DNA of 48,105 bases from Bacteroidales bacterium (GTDB lineage: Bacteria; Bacteroidota; Bacteroidia; Bacteroidales; UBA932), in NCBI GenBank assembly GCA_017651225.1, contig JAGCDF010000015.1, forward strand, positions 1 to 48,105, read 5' to 3'. Numbering within the stretch: the first letter of the stretch is position 1; each line of letters starts with the position of its first letter. The notes below the pieces were generated by a model. It worked only from the letters and a program-made list of their open reading frames with translations, ran no database searches and was not told the origin of the DNA. This document shows, piece after piece, positions 40,054 to 48,105 of the stretch. The position numbers were made by a program, and so were the translations under genes.

Positions 40054-41772
40054 ATGGGACAGCGATTGACAGGAGCCGAGATTCTGCTGGAGTCTCTCAT
40101 CGCCGAAGGGGTGGACACCGTCTTCGGCTATCCGGGCGGTTCGATCATCACCGTCTATGACAAGATGTACAGCTACCAGGACCGTCTGAAGCACATCCTG
40201 GTACGCCATGAACAGGGTGCGATCCACGCCGCGCAGGGCTACGCCCGCGCCACGGGCCGCCCCGGCGTCGTGATTGTGACCTCGGGTCCGGGCGCCACCA
40301 ACGTGATCACCGGCGTGGCCGACGCGATGGTGGATTCCACCCCGGTCATCGTGATCGCCGGCCAGGTGGGCAACGCCTCGCTGGGCACCGACGCCTTCCA
40401 GGAGACGGACGTGGTCGGCATGACCGGTCCGATCGACAAGTGGACCTACCAGATCCGCCGGCCCGAAGACGTGGCCCCGGCGGTCGCCAAAGCCTTCCAC
40501 ATCGCCTCCACGGGCCGTCCCGGCCCCGTGGTGCTGGACTTTACCAAAGACGCCCAGGTGGGCGTGGGCTGGTTTGAATATGAGAAATGCGATCACATCC
40601 GCAGCTACGCGCTGCCGGCGCCCGCCGACGAGGCGGCCCTGGACGCGGCGGCGGAGCTGATCGACAACGCCGAGCGCCCCTTCGTGGTGTTCGGCCAGGG
40701 CGTGGTGATTTCCCACGCGGAGGAGCAGCTGAAGGCCTTCCTGAAGAAGGGCGGCATCCCGGCGGCCTCCACGATGCTGGGCCTGAGCGCCCTGCCGTCC
40801 GACTTCCCGTACTACGTCGGCATGGCCGGCATGCACGGCAACGTGGCCTCCAACATGATGACGCAGAAGTGCGACGTGCTCATCGCCGTCGGCATGCGTT
40901 TCAGCGACCGCGTCACGGGCACGCCGTCCCACTACGCGCCGAACGCGAAGGTGATCCACATCGACGTGGACCGCACCGAGATCGGCAAGATTATCCCGGT
41001 CGACGTGGGCATCCTGGGCGACGCCGCCGAGGTGCTGGAGCGCCTGACCGCGAAGATCAAATTCTCCTTCCACGACGAGTGGGCCGCTTCCGCGCGCCAC
41101 TACGACGCCGTGGAGAAGGCCAAGGTGGCCGCGCCCGAGACCACGCCCGAGGAGGGCCCGATCAACATGGGCGAGGTGGTGTCCAAAGTGGCCGAACTGT
41201 CCGGCCGCAAGGCCATCATCGTCACCGACGTGGGCCAGAACCAGCTGATGGGCGCGCGCTATTCCCGTTTCGCGGACACGCGCAGCTTCATCAGTTCCGG
41301 TGGCCTGGGCACGATGGGCTTCGGCCTGCCGGCCGCCATCGGCGCCAAGGTGGGCGAGCCCGGCCGCCAGGTCTGCCTCTTCGTGGGCGACGGCGGCATC
41401 CAGATGACCATCCAGGAGCTGGGCACGATCATGCAGGAGGGGACGGCGGTCAAGATCGTCATCCTGAACAACAACTGGCTCGGCAACGTCCGCCAGTGGC
41501 AGGAGCTCTTCTTCGGCGAGCGCTACTCGCAGACGCGCCTGCTCAACCCGGACTACTCCCTGATCGCGAAGGCCTACGGCATCCGTTACCGCTGCGTGTC
41601 CGACCGCAAGGAGCTGGACGACGCGATCCGCGAGATGCTGGACGCGAAGGAGGCCTACATCCTCGACGCCCACGTGGTCGAGATGGGCATGGTCTATCCG
41701 ATGGTCCCCGGCGGACGCCGGCTGGACGAGATCCTGTTGAACAAAGATGAATGGTATCGCGATGGAGAATAG
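40054..41772 (+). CDS. ilvB: Acetolactate synthase, large (catalytic) subunit
   Basis: A 572-residue ThDP enzyme that forms acetolactate from two pyruvates or acetohydroxybutyrate from pyruvate and 2-oxobutyrate. The ThDP-activating Glu lies in LVRHEQGAIHAAQGYARATG; AYPGG-type FGYPGGSIITVYD, the FAD region GMAGMHGNVASNMM and the ThDP motif FVGDGGIQMTIQELGTI...NNNWLGNVRQWQELFF are present. It starts 5 bases after ilvD. Its end overlaps the regulatory-subunit start by 11 bases, indicating equimolar coupled translation. Confidence 0.95.
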   Translation: MGQRLTGAEILLESLIAEGVDTVFGYPGGSIITVYDKMYSYQDRLKHILVRHEQGAIHAAQGYARATGRPGVVIVTSGPGATNVITGVADAMVDSTPVIVIAGQVGNASLGTDAFQETDVVGMTGPIDKWTYQIRRPEDVAPAVAKAFHIASTGRPGPVVLDFTKDAQVGVGWFEYEKCDHIRSYALPAPADEAALDAAAELIDNAERPFVVFGQGVVISHAEEQLKAFLKKGGIPAASTMLGLSALPSDFPYYVGMAGMHGNVASNMMTQKCDVLIAVGMRFSDRVTGTPSHYAPNAKVIHIDVDRTEIGKIIPVDVGILGDAAEVLERLTAKIKFSFHDEWAASARHYDAVEKAKVAAPETTPEEGPINMGEVVSKVAELSGRKAIIVTDVGQNQLMGARYSRFADTRSFISSGGLGTMGFGLPAAIGAKVGEPGRQVCLFVGDGGIQMTIQELGTIMQEGTAVKIVILNNNWLGNVRQWQELFFGERYSQTRLLNPDYSLIAKAYGIRYRCVSDRKELDDAIREMLDAKEAYILDAHVVEMGMVYPMVPGGRRLDEILLNKDEWYRDGE

Positions 41773-42070
41773 CAATATGTATATCATCTCGGTGTACTCC
41801 GAGAACCAGGTGGGTCTGTTGAGTTCGATCTCGAACATCTTCACCCGCCGCGGCATCAACATCGAGAGCCTGACGGTGTTCCCGTCCGAGTTCCCGGGCA
41901 TCCACCATTTCACCTTCCGGGCCATCACCACCGAGCGCGCCGCGCAGCAGGTGGTGGGCTTCATCGAGAAGAAGGTGGAGGTGGTGAAGGCCTTCTGCTT
42001 CCCGGACAATTCGACGAGCGCCGCCGAACACGGCATCATGGAAGAATATTTACAAAACAGAAACCAATAA
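41762..42070 (+). CDS. ilvN: Acetolactate synthase, small (regulatory) subunit, short ACT-only form
   Basis: A 102-residue protein made almost only of the N-terminal ACT domain: MYIISVYSENQVGLLSSISN, FTRRGINIESLTVF, then a short tail. Feedback by valine acts through this domain in characterised enzymes. Many small subunits, including IlvH, are about 160-190 residues with a second C-terminal domain; that part is missing, as in the about 96-residue E. coli IlvN. The ATG at 41762 is preferred; another at 41747 would add five residues and deepen the overlap with ilvB. Followed 13 bases later by ilvC. Confidence 0.9.
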   Translation: MENSNMYIISVYSENQVGLLSSISNIFTRRGINIESLTVFPSEFPGIHHFTFRAITTERAAQQVVGFIEKKVEVVKAFCFPDNSTSAAEHGIMEEYLQNRNQ

Positions 42071-42083
42071 AAACAAAAAGAGT

Positions 42084-43127
42084 ATGGCAAAGATGAATTT
42101 CGGCGGCGTGGTCGAGAATGTCGTCACCCGCGATGAGTTTACGATCGAAAAGGCACGCGAAGTCCTCAAGAACGAAGTTGTGGCCGTGATCGGCTACGGT
42201 GTCCAGGGTCCTGGACAGTCCCTGAACCTCAAGGACAACGGCATCAACGTCATCGTCGGCCAGCGTCCCGGCAAGACCTTCGACAAGGCTGTCGCTGACG
42301 GCTGGGTGCCCGGCAAGACCCTCTTCAGCATCGAGGAGGCCTGCGAGAAAGCGACCGTGATCGAATACCTGCTCTCCGACGCCGCCCAGATCGCCCAGTG
42401 GCCCGTGGTCAAGAAGCACCTGACCGCCGGCAAGGCGCTCTATTTCTCCCACGGCTTCGGCATCACCTTCAACGACCGCACCGGCATCATCCCTCCGAAG
42501 GATGTCGACGTGATCATGGTGGCCCCGAAGGGCTCCGGCACCTCCGTGCGCCGTCTGTTCCTGCAGGGCCGCGGCATCAACTCCTCCTTCGCCGTCTACC
42601 AGGACGCCACCGGCCGCGCCCTCGAGCGCACCCTGGCCCTCGGTATCGCCATCGGCTCCGGCTACCTCTTCGAGACCGACTTCAAGCGTGAGGTCTACTC
42701 TGACCTGACCGGCGAGCGCGGCACCCTGATGGGCGCCATCCAGGGCATCCTGTCCGCCCAGTACGAAGTGCTGCGCGAGCATGGCCACTCCCCGTCGGAG
42801 GCCTTCAACGAGACCGTCGAGGAGCTGACCCAGTCCCTGATGCCGCTCTTCGCGGAGAAGGGTATGGACTGGATGTATGCCAACACCTCTACGACCGCCC
42901 AGCGCGGCGCCCTCGACTGGATGGGCCCGTTCCACGACGCTACCAAGCCCGTGTTCGAGAAGCTCTACAACGAGGTGGCCAGCGGCCGTGAAGCCCAGCG
43001 TTCCATCGACTCCAACTCCAAGCCGGACTACCGCGAGGGTCTGGAGAAGGAACTGAAGGCCCTGCGCGACAGCGAACTCTGGCGCACCGGCGCCGCCGTC
43101 CGTGAACTGCGTCCTGAAAACAAGTAA
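42084..43127 (+). CDS. ilvC: Ketol-acid reductoisomerase
   Basis: A 347-residue NAD(P)H and magnesium enzyme, second common step of valine/isoleucine synthesis. The Rossmann loop [21 protein letters not shown] is clear, as are the His region [33 protein letters not shown], and the metal-binding acidic residues around [17 protein letters not shown] and [12 protein letters not shown]. The length suits the class I fold with an extended C-terminus. The 5' leader (AACAAAAAGAGT) is A-rich, common before strongly translated Bacteroidetes genes. Biased codon use suggests high expression. Confidence 0.95.
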   Translation: MAKMNFGGVVENVVTRDEFTIEKAREVLKNEVVAVIGYGVQGPGQSLNLKDNGINVIVGQRPGKTFDKAVADGWVPGKTLFSIEEACEKATVIEYLLSDAAQIAQWPVVKKHLTAGKALYFSHGFGITFNDRTGIIPPKDVDVIMVAPKGSGTSVRRLFLQGRGINSSFAVYQDATGRALERTLALGIAIGSGYLFETDFKREVYSDLTGERGTLMGAIQGILSAQYEVLREHGHSPSEAFNETVEELTQSLMPLFAEKGMDWMYANTSTTAQRGALDWMGPFHDATKPVFEKLYNEVASGREAQRSIDSNSKPDYREGLEKELKALRDSELWRTGAAVRELRPENK

Positions 43128-43132
43128 TCCCT

Positions 43133-44632
43133 ATGGATAACAACCGGATCTACATCTTCGACACCACCCTGCGCGACGGTGAACAGGTGCCCGGCTGCCA
43201 GCTCAACACCGTGGAGAAAATCCAGGTGGCGAAGGCGCTGGAAGAGCTCGGCGTGGATGTGATCGAGGCCGGCTTCCCGGTCTCGAGTCCCGGCGACTTC
43301 AACTCGGTCGTGGAGATCTCCAAGGCCGTGACCTGGCCCACCGTCTGCGCCCTTACCCGGGCGGTGCAGAAGGATATCGACGCCGCGGTGGATGCGCTCA
43401 AGTTCGCGAAACACAAGCGCATCCATACCGGCATCGGTACGTCCGACTCGCACATCCGCTACAAGTTCAACTCCACGCGGGAGGAGATCCTGGAGCGGGC
43501 CGTGCGTGCCGTGAAGTACGCCCGCCAGTTTGTCGACGACGTGGAGTTCTACGCCGAAGACGCCGGGCGCACCGAGAACGCCTTCCTGGCCCAGGTGGTC
43601 GAGGCCGTGATCAAGGCCGGCGCCACCGTGGTGAACATTCCCGACACCACGGGCTACTGCCTGCCCGAGGAATACGGCGCCAAGATCAAGTACCTGATGG
43701 AGCATGTGGACGGCGTCGACAAGGCCATCCTCTCCACCCACTGCCACAACGACCTCGGCATGGCCACGGCCAATACGATGTCCGGCCTGCTGAACGGCGC
43801 TCGCCAGTGCGAGGTGACGATCAACGGCGTGGGCGAGCGCGCGGGCAACACCGCGCTCGAGGAGATTGCCATGATCCTGAAGAGCCATTCCGACATTCCC
43901 CTCCAGACCAACATCAACACGACGCGCATCTATCCGGTCAGCCGGATGGTGTCGAGCCTGATGAACATGCCCGTGCAGGCCAACAAGGCCATCGTGGGCC
44001 GCAACGCCTTCGCGCACTCGTCCGGTATCCACCAGGACGGCGTGCTCAAGGAGGTGAGCACCTACGAGATCATCGATCCCAAGGACATCGGCCTGGACGA
44101 CAACAACATCGTGCTGACGGCCCGCAGCGGCCACGCCGCCCTGCGCTACCGCCTGGAGACCCTGGGCATCAAGCTGACCGACGAGAAGCTGGACGCCTTC
44201 TACCAGGAGTTCCTCAAGCTGGCCGACAAGAAGAAGCAGGTCAACGACGACGACCTGCTCGTGCTGGCCGGCGCCGAGCGCGCGGCCGTGGCCCACATCA
44301 AGCTGGACTATCTCCAGGTGACGAGCGGCAAGGGCCTCAAGCCCGTCGCGAGCATTGGCCTGGACATCGCCGGCGAGAAGTTCGAGGGCGCGGCCCAGGG
44401 CAACGGCCCGGTCGACGCCGCCATCAATGCGCTCAAGAGCATCGTCCACCGCCAGATGGTGATCAAGGAATTCACCATCCAGAACATCACCAAGGGCTCG
44501 GACGACGTGGCGAAGGTGCACATGCAGGTGGAGCACGAGGGGCACGTCTACTACGGCTTCGGCGCCAACACGGACATCGTGACCGGTTCCGTGGAGGCTT
44601 ACATTGACTGTATCAACAAATTCCAGAACTAG
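43133..44632 (+). CDS. leuA: 2-isopropylmalate synthase
   Basis: A 499-residue first enzyme of leucine synthesis, condensing acetyl-CoA with 2-oxoisovalerate. The TIM barrel starts [17 protein letters not shown] with the metal Asp, continues with [28 protein letters not shown], the metal-binding [13 protein letters not shown], and [15 protein letters not shown]. After the linker with [11 protein letters not shown] comes the C-terminal leucine-feedback (LeuA dimer) domain at about 385-499. It begins 5 bases after ilvC and lies 3 before leuC. A paralogue lies at the end of the window. Confidence 0.94.
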   Translation: MDNNRIYIFDTTLRDGEQVPGCQLNTVEKIQVAKALEELGVDVIEAGFPVSSPGDFNSVVEISKAVTWPTVCALTRAVQKDIDAAVDALKFAKHKRIHTGIGTSDSHIRYKFNSTREEILERAVRAVKYARQFVDDVEFYAEDAGRTENAFLAQVVEAVIKAGATVVNIPDTTGYCLPEEYGAKIKYLMEHVDGVDKAILSTHCHNDLGMATANTMSGLLNGARQCEVTINGVGERAGNTALEEIAMILKSHSDIPLQTNINTTRIYPVSRMVSSLMNMPVQANKAIVGRNAFAHSSGIHQDGVLKEVSTYEIIDPKDIGLDDNNIVLTARSGHAALRYRLETLGIKLTDEKLDAFYQEFLKLADKKKQVNDDDLLVLAGAERAAVAHIKLDYLQVTSGKGLKPVASIGLDIAGEKFEGAAQGNGPVDAAINALKSIVHRQMVIKEFTIQNITKGSDDVAKVHMQVEHEGHVYYGFGANTDIVTGSVEAYIDCINKFQN

Positions 44633-44635
44633 GAA

Positions 44636-46003
44636 ATGAATACGCTTTTCGACAAAATCTGGGACGCCCACGTGGTCTCGCTCATCGAGGACGGTCCGAC
44701 CCAGCTCTACATCGACCGGCTCTACTGCCACGAGGTCACGAGCCCGCAGGCCTTCGACGGCCTGCGCGCCCGGAGGATCAAGTGCCTGCGGCCGCAGCAG
44801 ATCTTCTGCATGCCGGACCACAACACGCCCACCCACGACCAGGACAAGCCGATCGAGGATCCCGTGTCCAAGGCCCAGGTGGACGCGCTCGCGCGCAACG
44901 CCGCCGAGTTCGGCCTCACGCACTACGGGATGATGAGCCCGGACAACGGCATCATCCACGTGGTGGGCCCGGAGAAGGGACTTTCGCTGCCGGGCATGAC
45001 CATCGTATGCGGCGACTCGCACACCTCCACGCATGGAGCCATGGGCGCCGTCGCCTTCGGCATCGGTACGAGCGAGGTGGAGATGGTGCTGGCCTCCCAG
45101 TGCATCCTGCAGCAGAAACCCAAGTCGATGAACATCCGCATCGAGGGCACGCTCGGCAAGGGCGTGACCGCCAAGGACATCGCCCTCTACCTGATGATGA
45201 AGCTCACCACGAGCGGCGCCACGGGCTACTTCGTGGAGTACCGCGGCAGCGCCGTGCGCGCGCTCTCGATGGAGGGCCGCCTGACGCTCTGCAACCTCTC
45301 CATCGAGATGGGCGCCCGCGGCGGTTTCATCGCTCCGGACGAGACGACCTTCGCCTACCTCAAGGGGCGCGAGTACGCGCCGAAGGGGGAGGCCTGGGAC
45401 AAGGCCGTGGCCTACTGGAAGACCCTGCGCAGCGGCGACGACGCCGTCTTCGACAAGGAGCTCGTCTTCGACGCGGCCGACATCGCCCCGATGATCACCT
45501 ACGGCACCAACCCGGGCATGGGCATTCCCGTGAATGGAAGCATTCCTGCAGATGCCACGCCGAAAGCGTTGAATTACATGGGATTCCAAGCTGGACAAAA
45601 ACTGCTCGGACATCCTGTCGACTATGTTTTCCTCGGGGCCTGTACCAACGGCCGCATCGAGGATTTCCGGGCCTTCGCCTCGCTGGTGAAGGGCCGTCGC
45701 AAGGCCGCCGGCGTGACCGCCTGGCTGGTGCCCGGCTCCTGGGCCGTGAAGCGCCAGATCGAGGAGGAGGGGCTGGACAAGCAGCTCGCGGAAGCGGGCT
45801 TCGAGGTCCGTCAGCCCGGCTGCTCGGCCTGCCTCGCGATGAACGACGACAAGATCCCCGCCGGGAAATATGCCGTCAGTACGAGCAACCGTAACTTCGA
45901 GGGCCGTCAGGGCCCCGGCTCCCGCACCATGCTCGCCAGTCCGCTGACCGCGGCGGCCGCGGCCGTCACGGGTGTTGTAACCGATCCCAGAACGCTATTA
46001 TGA
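44636..46003 (+). CDS. leuC: 3-isopropylmalate dehydratase, large subunit
   Basis: A 455-residue aconitase-family subunit. Cluster Cys residues are expected at [13 protein letters not shown] and in the CSACLAMN pair, all visible; the substrate region includes [20 protein letters not shown] and [19 protein letters not shown]. Works with LeuD to isomerise 2- to 3-isopropylmalate; with a citramalate pathway the pair can also isomerise citramalate. The stop overlaps the leuD start by 4 bases. Confidence 0.95.
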   Translation: MNTLFDKIWDAHVVSLIEDGPTQLYIDRLYCHEVTSPQAFDGLRARRIKCLRPQQIFCMPDHNTPTHDQDKPIEDPVSKAQVDALARNAAEFGLTHYGMMSPDNGIIHVVGPEKGLSLPGMTIVCGDSHTSTHGAMGAVAFGIGTSEVEMVLASQCILQQKPKSMNIRIEGTLGKGVTAKDIALYLMMKLTTSGATGYFVEYRGSAVRALSMEGRLTLCNLSIEMGARGGFIAPDETTFAYLKGREYAPKGEAWDKAVAYWKTLRSGDDAVFDKELVFDAADIAPMITYGTNPGMGIPVNGSIPADATPKALNYMGFQAGQKLLGHPVDYVFLGACTNGRIEDFRAFASLVKGRRKAAGVTAWLVPGSWAVKRQIEEEGLDKQLAEAGFEVRQPGCSACLAMNDDKIPAGKYAVSTSNRNFEGRQGPGSRTMLASPLTAAAAAVTGVVTDPRTLL

Positions 46004-46599
46004 AACAGAAATTCGACATCATAGAGAGCACTTGCGTGCCGCTTCCGCTGGAAAACGTGGACACGGACCAGATCATCCCGGCCCGCTTCCTGAAAGCCAC
46101 CACGCGGGAAGAGAAGTTCTTTGGCGACAACCTGTTCCGCGACTGGCGCTACAACGCCGACGGCACGCCCAAGGCGGATTTCGTGCTGAACGATCCCCGC
46201 TACGGCGGCTGCATCCTCGTGGCCGGCAAGAACTTCGGCTCCGGCTCGAGCCGCGAGCACGCCGCCTGGGCCATCGCCGGTTACGGCTTCCGGGTGGTGA
46301 TCTCCAGCTTCTTCGCCGACATCCACAAGAACAACGAACTCAACAACTTCGTGCTGCCGGTGGTGGTTTCGGAGGCGTTCCTGAAGGAGCTCTTCGACAG
46401 CATCGCCGCCGACCCGAAGATGCAGGTGCGCGTCGACGTGCCCGCCCAGACCGTGACCAACCTGGCCACCGGCCGCAGCGAGAAGTTCGAACTCAACGCC
46501 TACAAGAAATATTGCTTGACTAACGCATTAGATGATATAGATTATCTTCTTGAAAATAAGTCAAAAATTGAACAATTTGAGAGAAATAGACAGGGCTAG
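46000..46599 (+). CDS. leuD: 3-isopropylmalate dehydratase, small subunit
   Basis: A 199-residue swivelling-domain partner of LeuC. Features: [40 protein letters not shown] and [12 protein letters not shown]. The last 20 codons, from about 46540, are strikingly AT-rich compared with the rest, ending [15 protein letters not shown], and the stop lies inside a hairpin-rich element. The next synthase frame is open across this end in a different frame. Core function is certain; the extreme C-terminus may be a recent alteration. Confidence 0.94.
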   Translation: MKQKFDIIESTCVPLPLENVDTDQIIPARFLKATTREEKFFGDNLFRDWRYNADGTPKADFVLNDPRYGGCILVAGKNFGSGSSREHAAWAIAGYGFRVVISSFFADIHKNNELNNFVLPVVVSEAFLKELFDSIAADPKMQVRVDVPAQTVTNLATGRSEKFELNAYKKYCLTNALDDIDYLLENKSKIEQFERNRQG

Positions 46600-48105
46600 G
46601 AGCGAAGCGACTAAGCCCCTTCCCGCCGGGAAGGGGTTTGGGGATGGGGTCGTTGGACGACCGTATTTCGACAATCAGGTTGTCGAAATACTGGATACCA
46701 CGCTGCGCGACGGCGAGCAGACGGCGGGCGTCTCGTTCAACGCGAACGAGAAGCTGGCCATCGCCCAGCTCCTGCTCGAGGAGCTGAAGGTCGACCGCAT
46801 CGAGGTGGCGTCCGCCCGCGTGTCCAAGGGCGAGAGCGAGGCGTTCCGGCGCATCTGCGCCTGGGCCGCCGACGCCGGCTGCCTGGACCGCGTGGAGGCC
46901 CTCGGCTTCGTGGACGACGGCGTGTCCGTGGACTGGATCGCCGACGCCGGCGGCAAGGTGGTCAACATCCTCGCCAAGGGGTCCCTGCGCCACCTGGAGA
47001 AGCAGCTGAAGAAGACCCCCGAGCAGCATGCGGAGGACATCATCCGCGTGATCGGCCACGCCGGCGTGCGCGGCCTCGCGGTGAACCTCTACCTCGAGGA
47101 CTGGTCCAACGGCATGGCGGATTCGCCCGACTACGTCTTCGGCCTGCTGGACAGACTGCGTTTCCAGCCCATCCAGCACGTGATGCTGCCTGACACGCTG
47201 GGCGTGCTCAACCCCTGGCAGGTGGAGGAATACATCGGCCGGATGAAGCAGCGCTTCCCGAACCTGGCCTTCGATTTCCATGCCCACAACGACTACGGCC
47301 TCGCCGTGGCGAACACCCTGGCGGCGGCCCGCGCCGGCGTCGGCGGCGTCCACGTGACCGTGAACGGGCTGGGCGAGCGCAGCGGCAACGCCCCCGTGGC
47401 GAGTGTCGTGGCGGCGCTCCGGGACCAGCTCGGCTGCACCGTCAGCGTGGAGGAGGGAAGTCTCACCCACGTCTGCAAGTACGTGGAGAGCATCGCCGGC
47501 ATCCGCATCCCGGACAACGAGCCGGTGGTGGGGGAGAACGTCTTCACGCAGAGCAGCGGCGTGCATGCCGACGGAGACAACAAAGCCGACCTCTACGCCA
47601 ACCGCCTGCTGCCGCAGCGCTTCGGCCGCGAGCGCAGCTACGCGCTGGGCAAGATGAGCGGCAAGGCCAATATCGCCAAGAACCTCGACAAGCTGGGCAT
47701 CCGCCTCACGCCCGAGCAAATCAAGCTCGTGACGCAGCGCGTCGTGGAGCTCGGCGACAAGAAGGAGTCCCTGGCTCCGGAGGACCTCCCGTTCATCGTG
47801 GCGGACGTCCTCAAGACGACGCACAACGCCACCCAGGACAACATCCACATCGTCAATTACTCCCTGCAGCTGGCCCGCGGCATGCGCCCGGTGGCCATCG
47901 TCAAGGTCAGCATCCACGGCGAAGAATATGAAGCCGCCGCCCCCGGCGACGGTCAGTACGACGCCTTCATGAAGGCGCTCTGGATCATCTACGAGAAGCT
48001 CGGCAAGAAGCACCCCGTGCTCACCGACTATCAGGTCACCATCCCCCCGGGAGGCAAGACGGACGCCCTCGTGTCCGCCAGCATCTCCTGGAAGAACGGC
48101 GACTA
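46577..48105 (+). CDS. Citramalate/2-isopropylmalate synthase family protein, start unclear, 3'-truncated
   Basis: An open frame running off the window end. The conserved part begins [20 protein letters not shown] at 46682, followed by LPDTLGVLNPWQ, DFHAHNDYGLAVANT, NGLGERSGNAPV, a QSSGVHADGDN linker and the start of a LeuA-type regulatory domain. It is clearly different from leuA upstream and fits the CimA-like branch, which makes citramalate from pyruvate and acetyl-CoA; homocitrate or isopropylmalate synthesis cannot be excluded. There is no ATG, GTG or TTG in frame between the leuD stop and the conserved part. The nearest is TTG at 46577 inside leuD, used here as a nominal start. An ATG at 46644 is out of frame by one base. 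Confidence 0.78.
   Translation, partial: MREIDRARSEATKPLPAGKGFGDGVVGRPYFDNQVVEILDTTLRDGEQTAGVSFNANEKLAIAQLLLEELKVDRIEVASARVSKGESEAFRRICAWAADAGCLDRVEALGFVDDGVSVDWIADAGGKVVNILAKGSLRHLEKQLKKTPEQHAEDIIRVIGHAGVRGLAVNLYLEDWSNGMADSPDYVFGLLDRLRFQPIQHVMLPDTLGVLNPWQVEEYIGRMKQRFPNLAFDFHAHNDYGLAVANTLAAARAGVGGVHVTVNGLGERSGNAPVASVVAALRDQLGCTVSVEEGSLTHVCKYVESIAGIRIPDNEPVVGENVFTQSSGVHADGDNKADLYANRLLPQRFGRERSYALGKMSGKANIAKNLDKLGIRLTPEQIKLVTQRVVELGDKKESLAPEDLPFIVADVLKTTHNATQDNIHIVNYSLQLARGMRPVAIVKVSIHGEEYEAAAPGDGQYDAFMKALWIIYEKLGKKHPVLTDYQVTIPPGGKTDALVSASISWKNGD
46592..46691 (+). repeat. Hairpin-rich element between leuD and the citramalate synthase-like gene
   Basis: Four inverted repeats in a row: GGGCTAG with CTAAGCCC (46593-46618, one bulge), CCCCTTCCC with GGGAAGGGG (46616-46636), GGTCGT with ACGACC (46648-46662), and a perfect 12-bp stem GTATTTCGACAA with TTGTCGAAATAC (46663-46691). 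The last reaches into the conserved start of the synthase. The element looks like an inserted intergenic palindromic sequence; whether it is dispersed in the genome cannot be seen from this window. Confidence 0.65.

Noticed and set aside
46644-46691. ATG at 46644 as the synthase start
   Set aside because: It is one base out of frame as the sequence stands; used only as evidence of a possible indel.
1-48105. tRNA, rRNA, prophage or transposase genes
   Set aside because: None recognised on either strand; a dedicated RNA search would be needed to exclude small unusual RNAs.

Overview
The window looks like chromosomal DNA of a GC-rich member of the Bacteroidales. The reasons are: promoter elements of the form TAnnTTTG (with an upstream TTTG 19-21 nt away at several sites); a thiamine outer-membrane receptor next to a PnuC-type permease behind a TPP riboswitch; Bacteroidetes-style bifunctional HisIE, HisB and ThrA; a protein with plug domains like those of TonB-dependent receptors; and DUF1460 and Stealth-family proteins. 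A finer placement (uncultured gut or rumen lineage) is only a guess. No rRNA, tRNA, CRISPR array, phage or transposase gene was seen. The window cuts a gene at each end.

Layout. 2-1713 (+): a 5'-truncated membrane PP2C phosphatase/anti-sigma kinase fusion and its STAS partner. 7525-1673 (-): palindromic promoter, TPP riboswitch, TonB receptor, PnuC/PnuT permease, then a NagZ-like glycosidase and a K+/H+ antiporter. 14593-7527 (-): a complete histidine operon, hisG-D-C-B-H-A-F-IE, preceded by a full transcription attenuator with a leader peptide holding four consecutive His codons. 19814-14575 (-): ThrE exporter, secreted discoidin-like protein, a kinase-AAA+ fusion ending in an IGF tripeptide, and clpP. 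19854-21115 (+): HAD and HD phosphatases. 21276-22887 (+): ECF sigma factor, membrane anti-sigma candidate and a small secreted plug-like protein, with base usage less GC-rich than the neighbours. 22888-23284: a repeat-rich intergenic stretch. 23301-24421: MTA/SAH nucleosidase (+) convergent with Hsp20 (-). 24670-31509 (+): glutamate dehydrogenase, a receiver-PEP/pyruvate-binding fusion, DUF1460 hydrolase, laccase-domain protein and Stealth phosphotransferase. 38068-31506 (-): thrA-thrB-thrC-asd-purU. 38219-48105 (+): ilvD-ilvB-ilvN-ilvC-leuA-leuC-leuD and a citramalate/isopropylmalate synthase-like gene running off the end.

Together the window carries all eight genes of histidine synthesis, most of the route from aspartate to threonine, and most of the valine/isoleucine/leucine routes. 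The citramalate synthase-like gene could supply 2-oxobutyrate without threonine deaminase, which is not seen here; ilvE and leuB are also absent from the window.

Most interesting signals: (1) the his attenuator, whose three alternative helices can be written out base by base; (2) the kinase-AAA+ protein directly upstream of clpP, with a Walker A Lys-to-Asn change and a C-terminal IGF that resembles a ClpP-docking motif; (3) the sigma/anti-sigma/plug-protein trio; (4) promoters so close to ATG codons that transcripts should be nearly leaderless; (5) a hairpin repeat family with compensatory stem changes; (6) a hairpin-rich element between leuD and the next synthase gene, which has no ordinary in-frame start codon.
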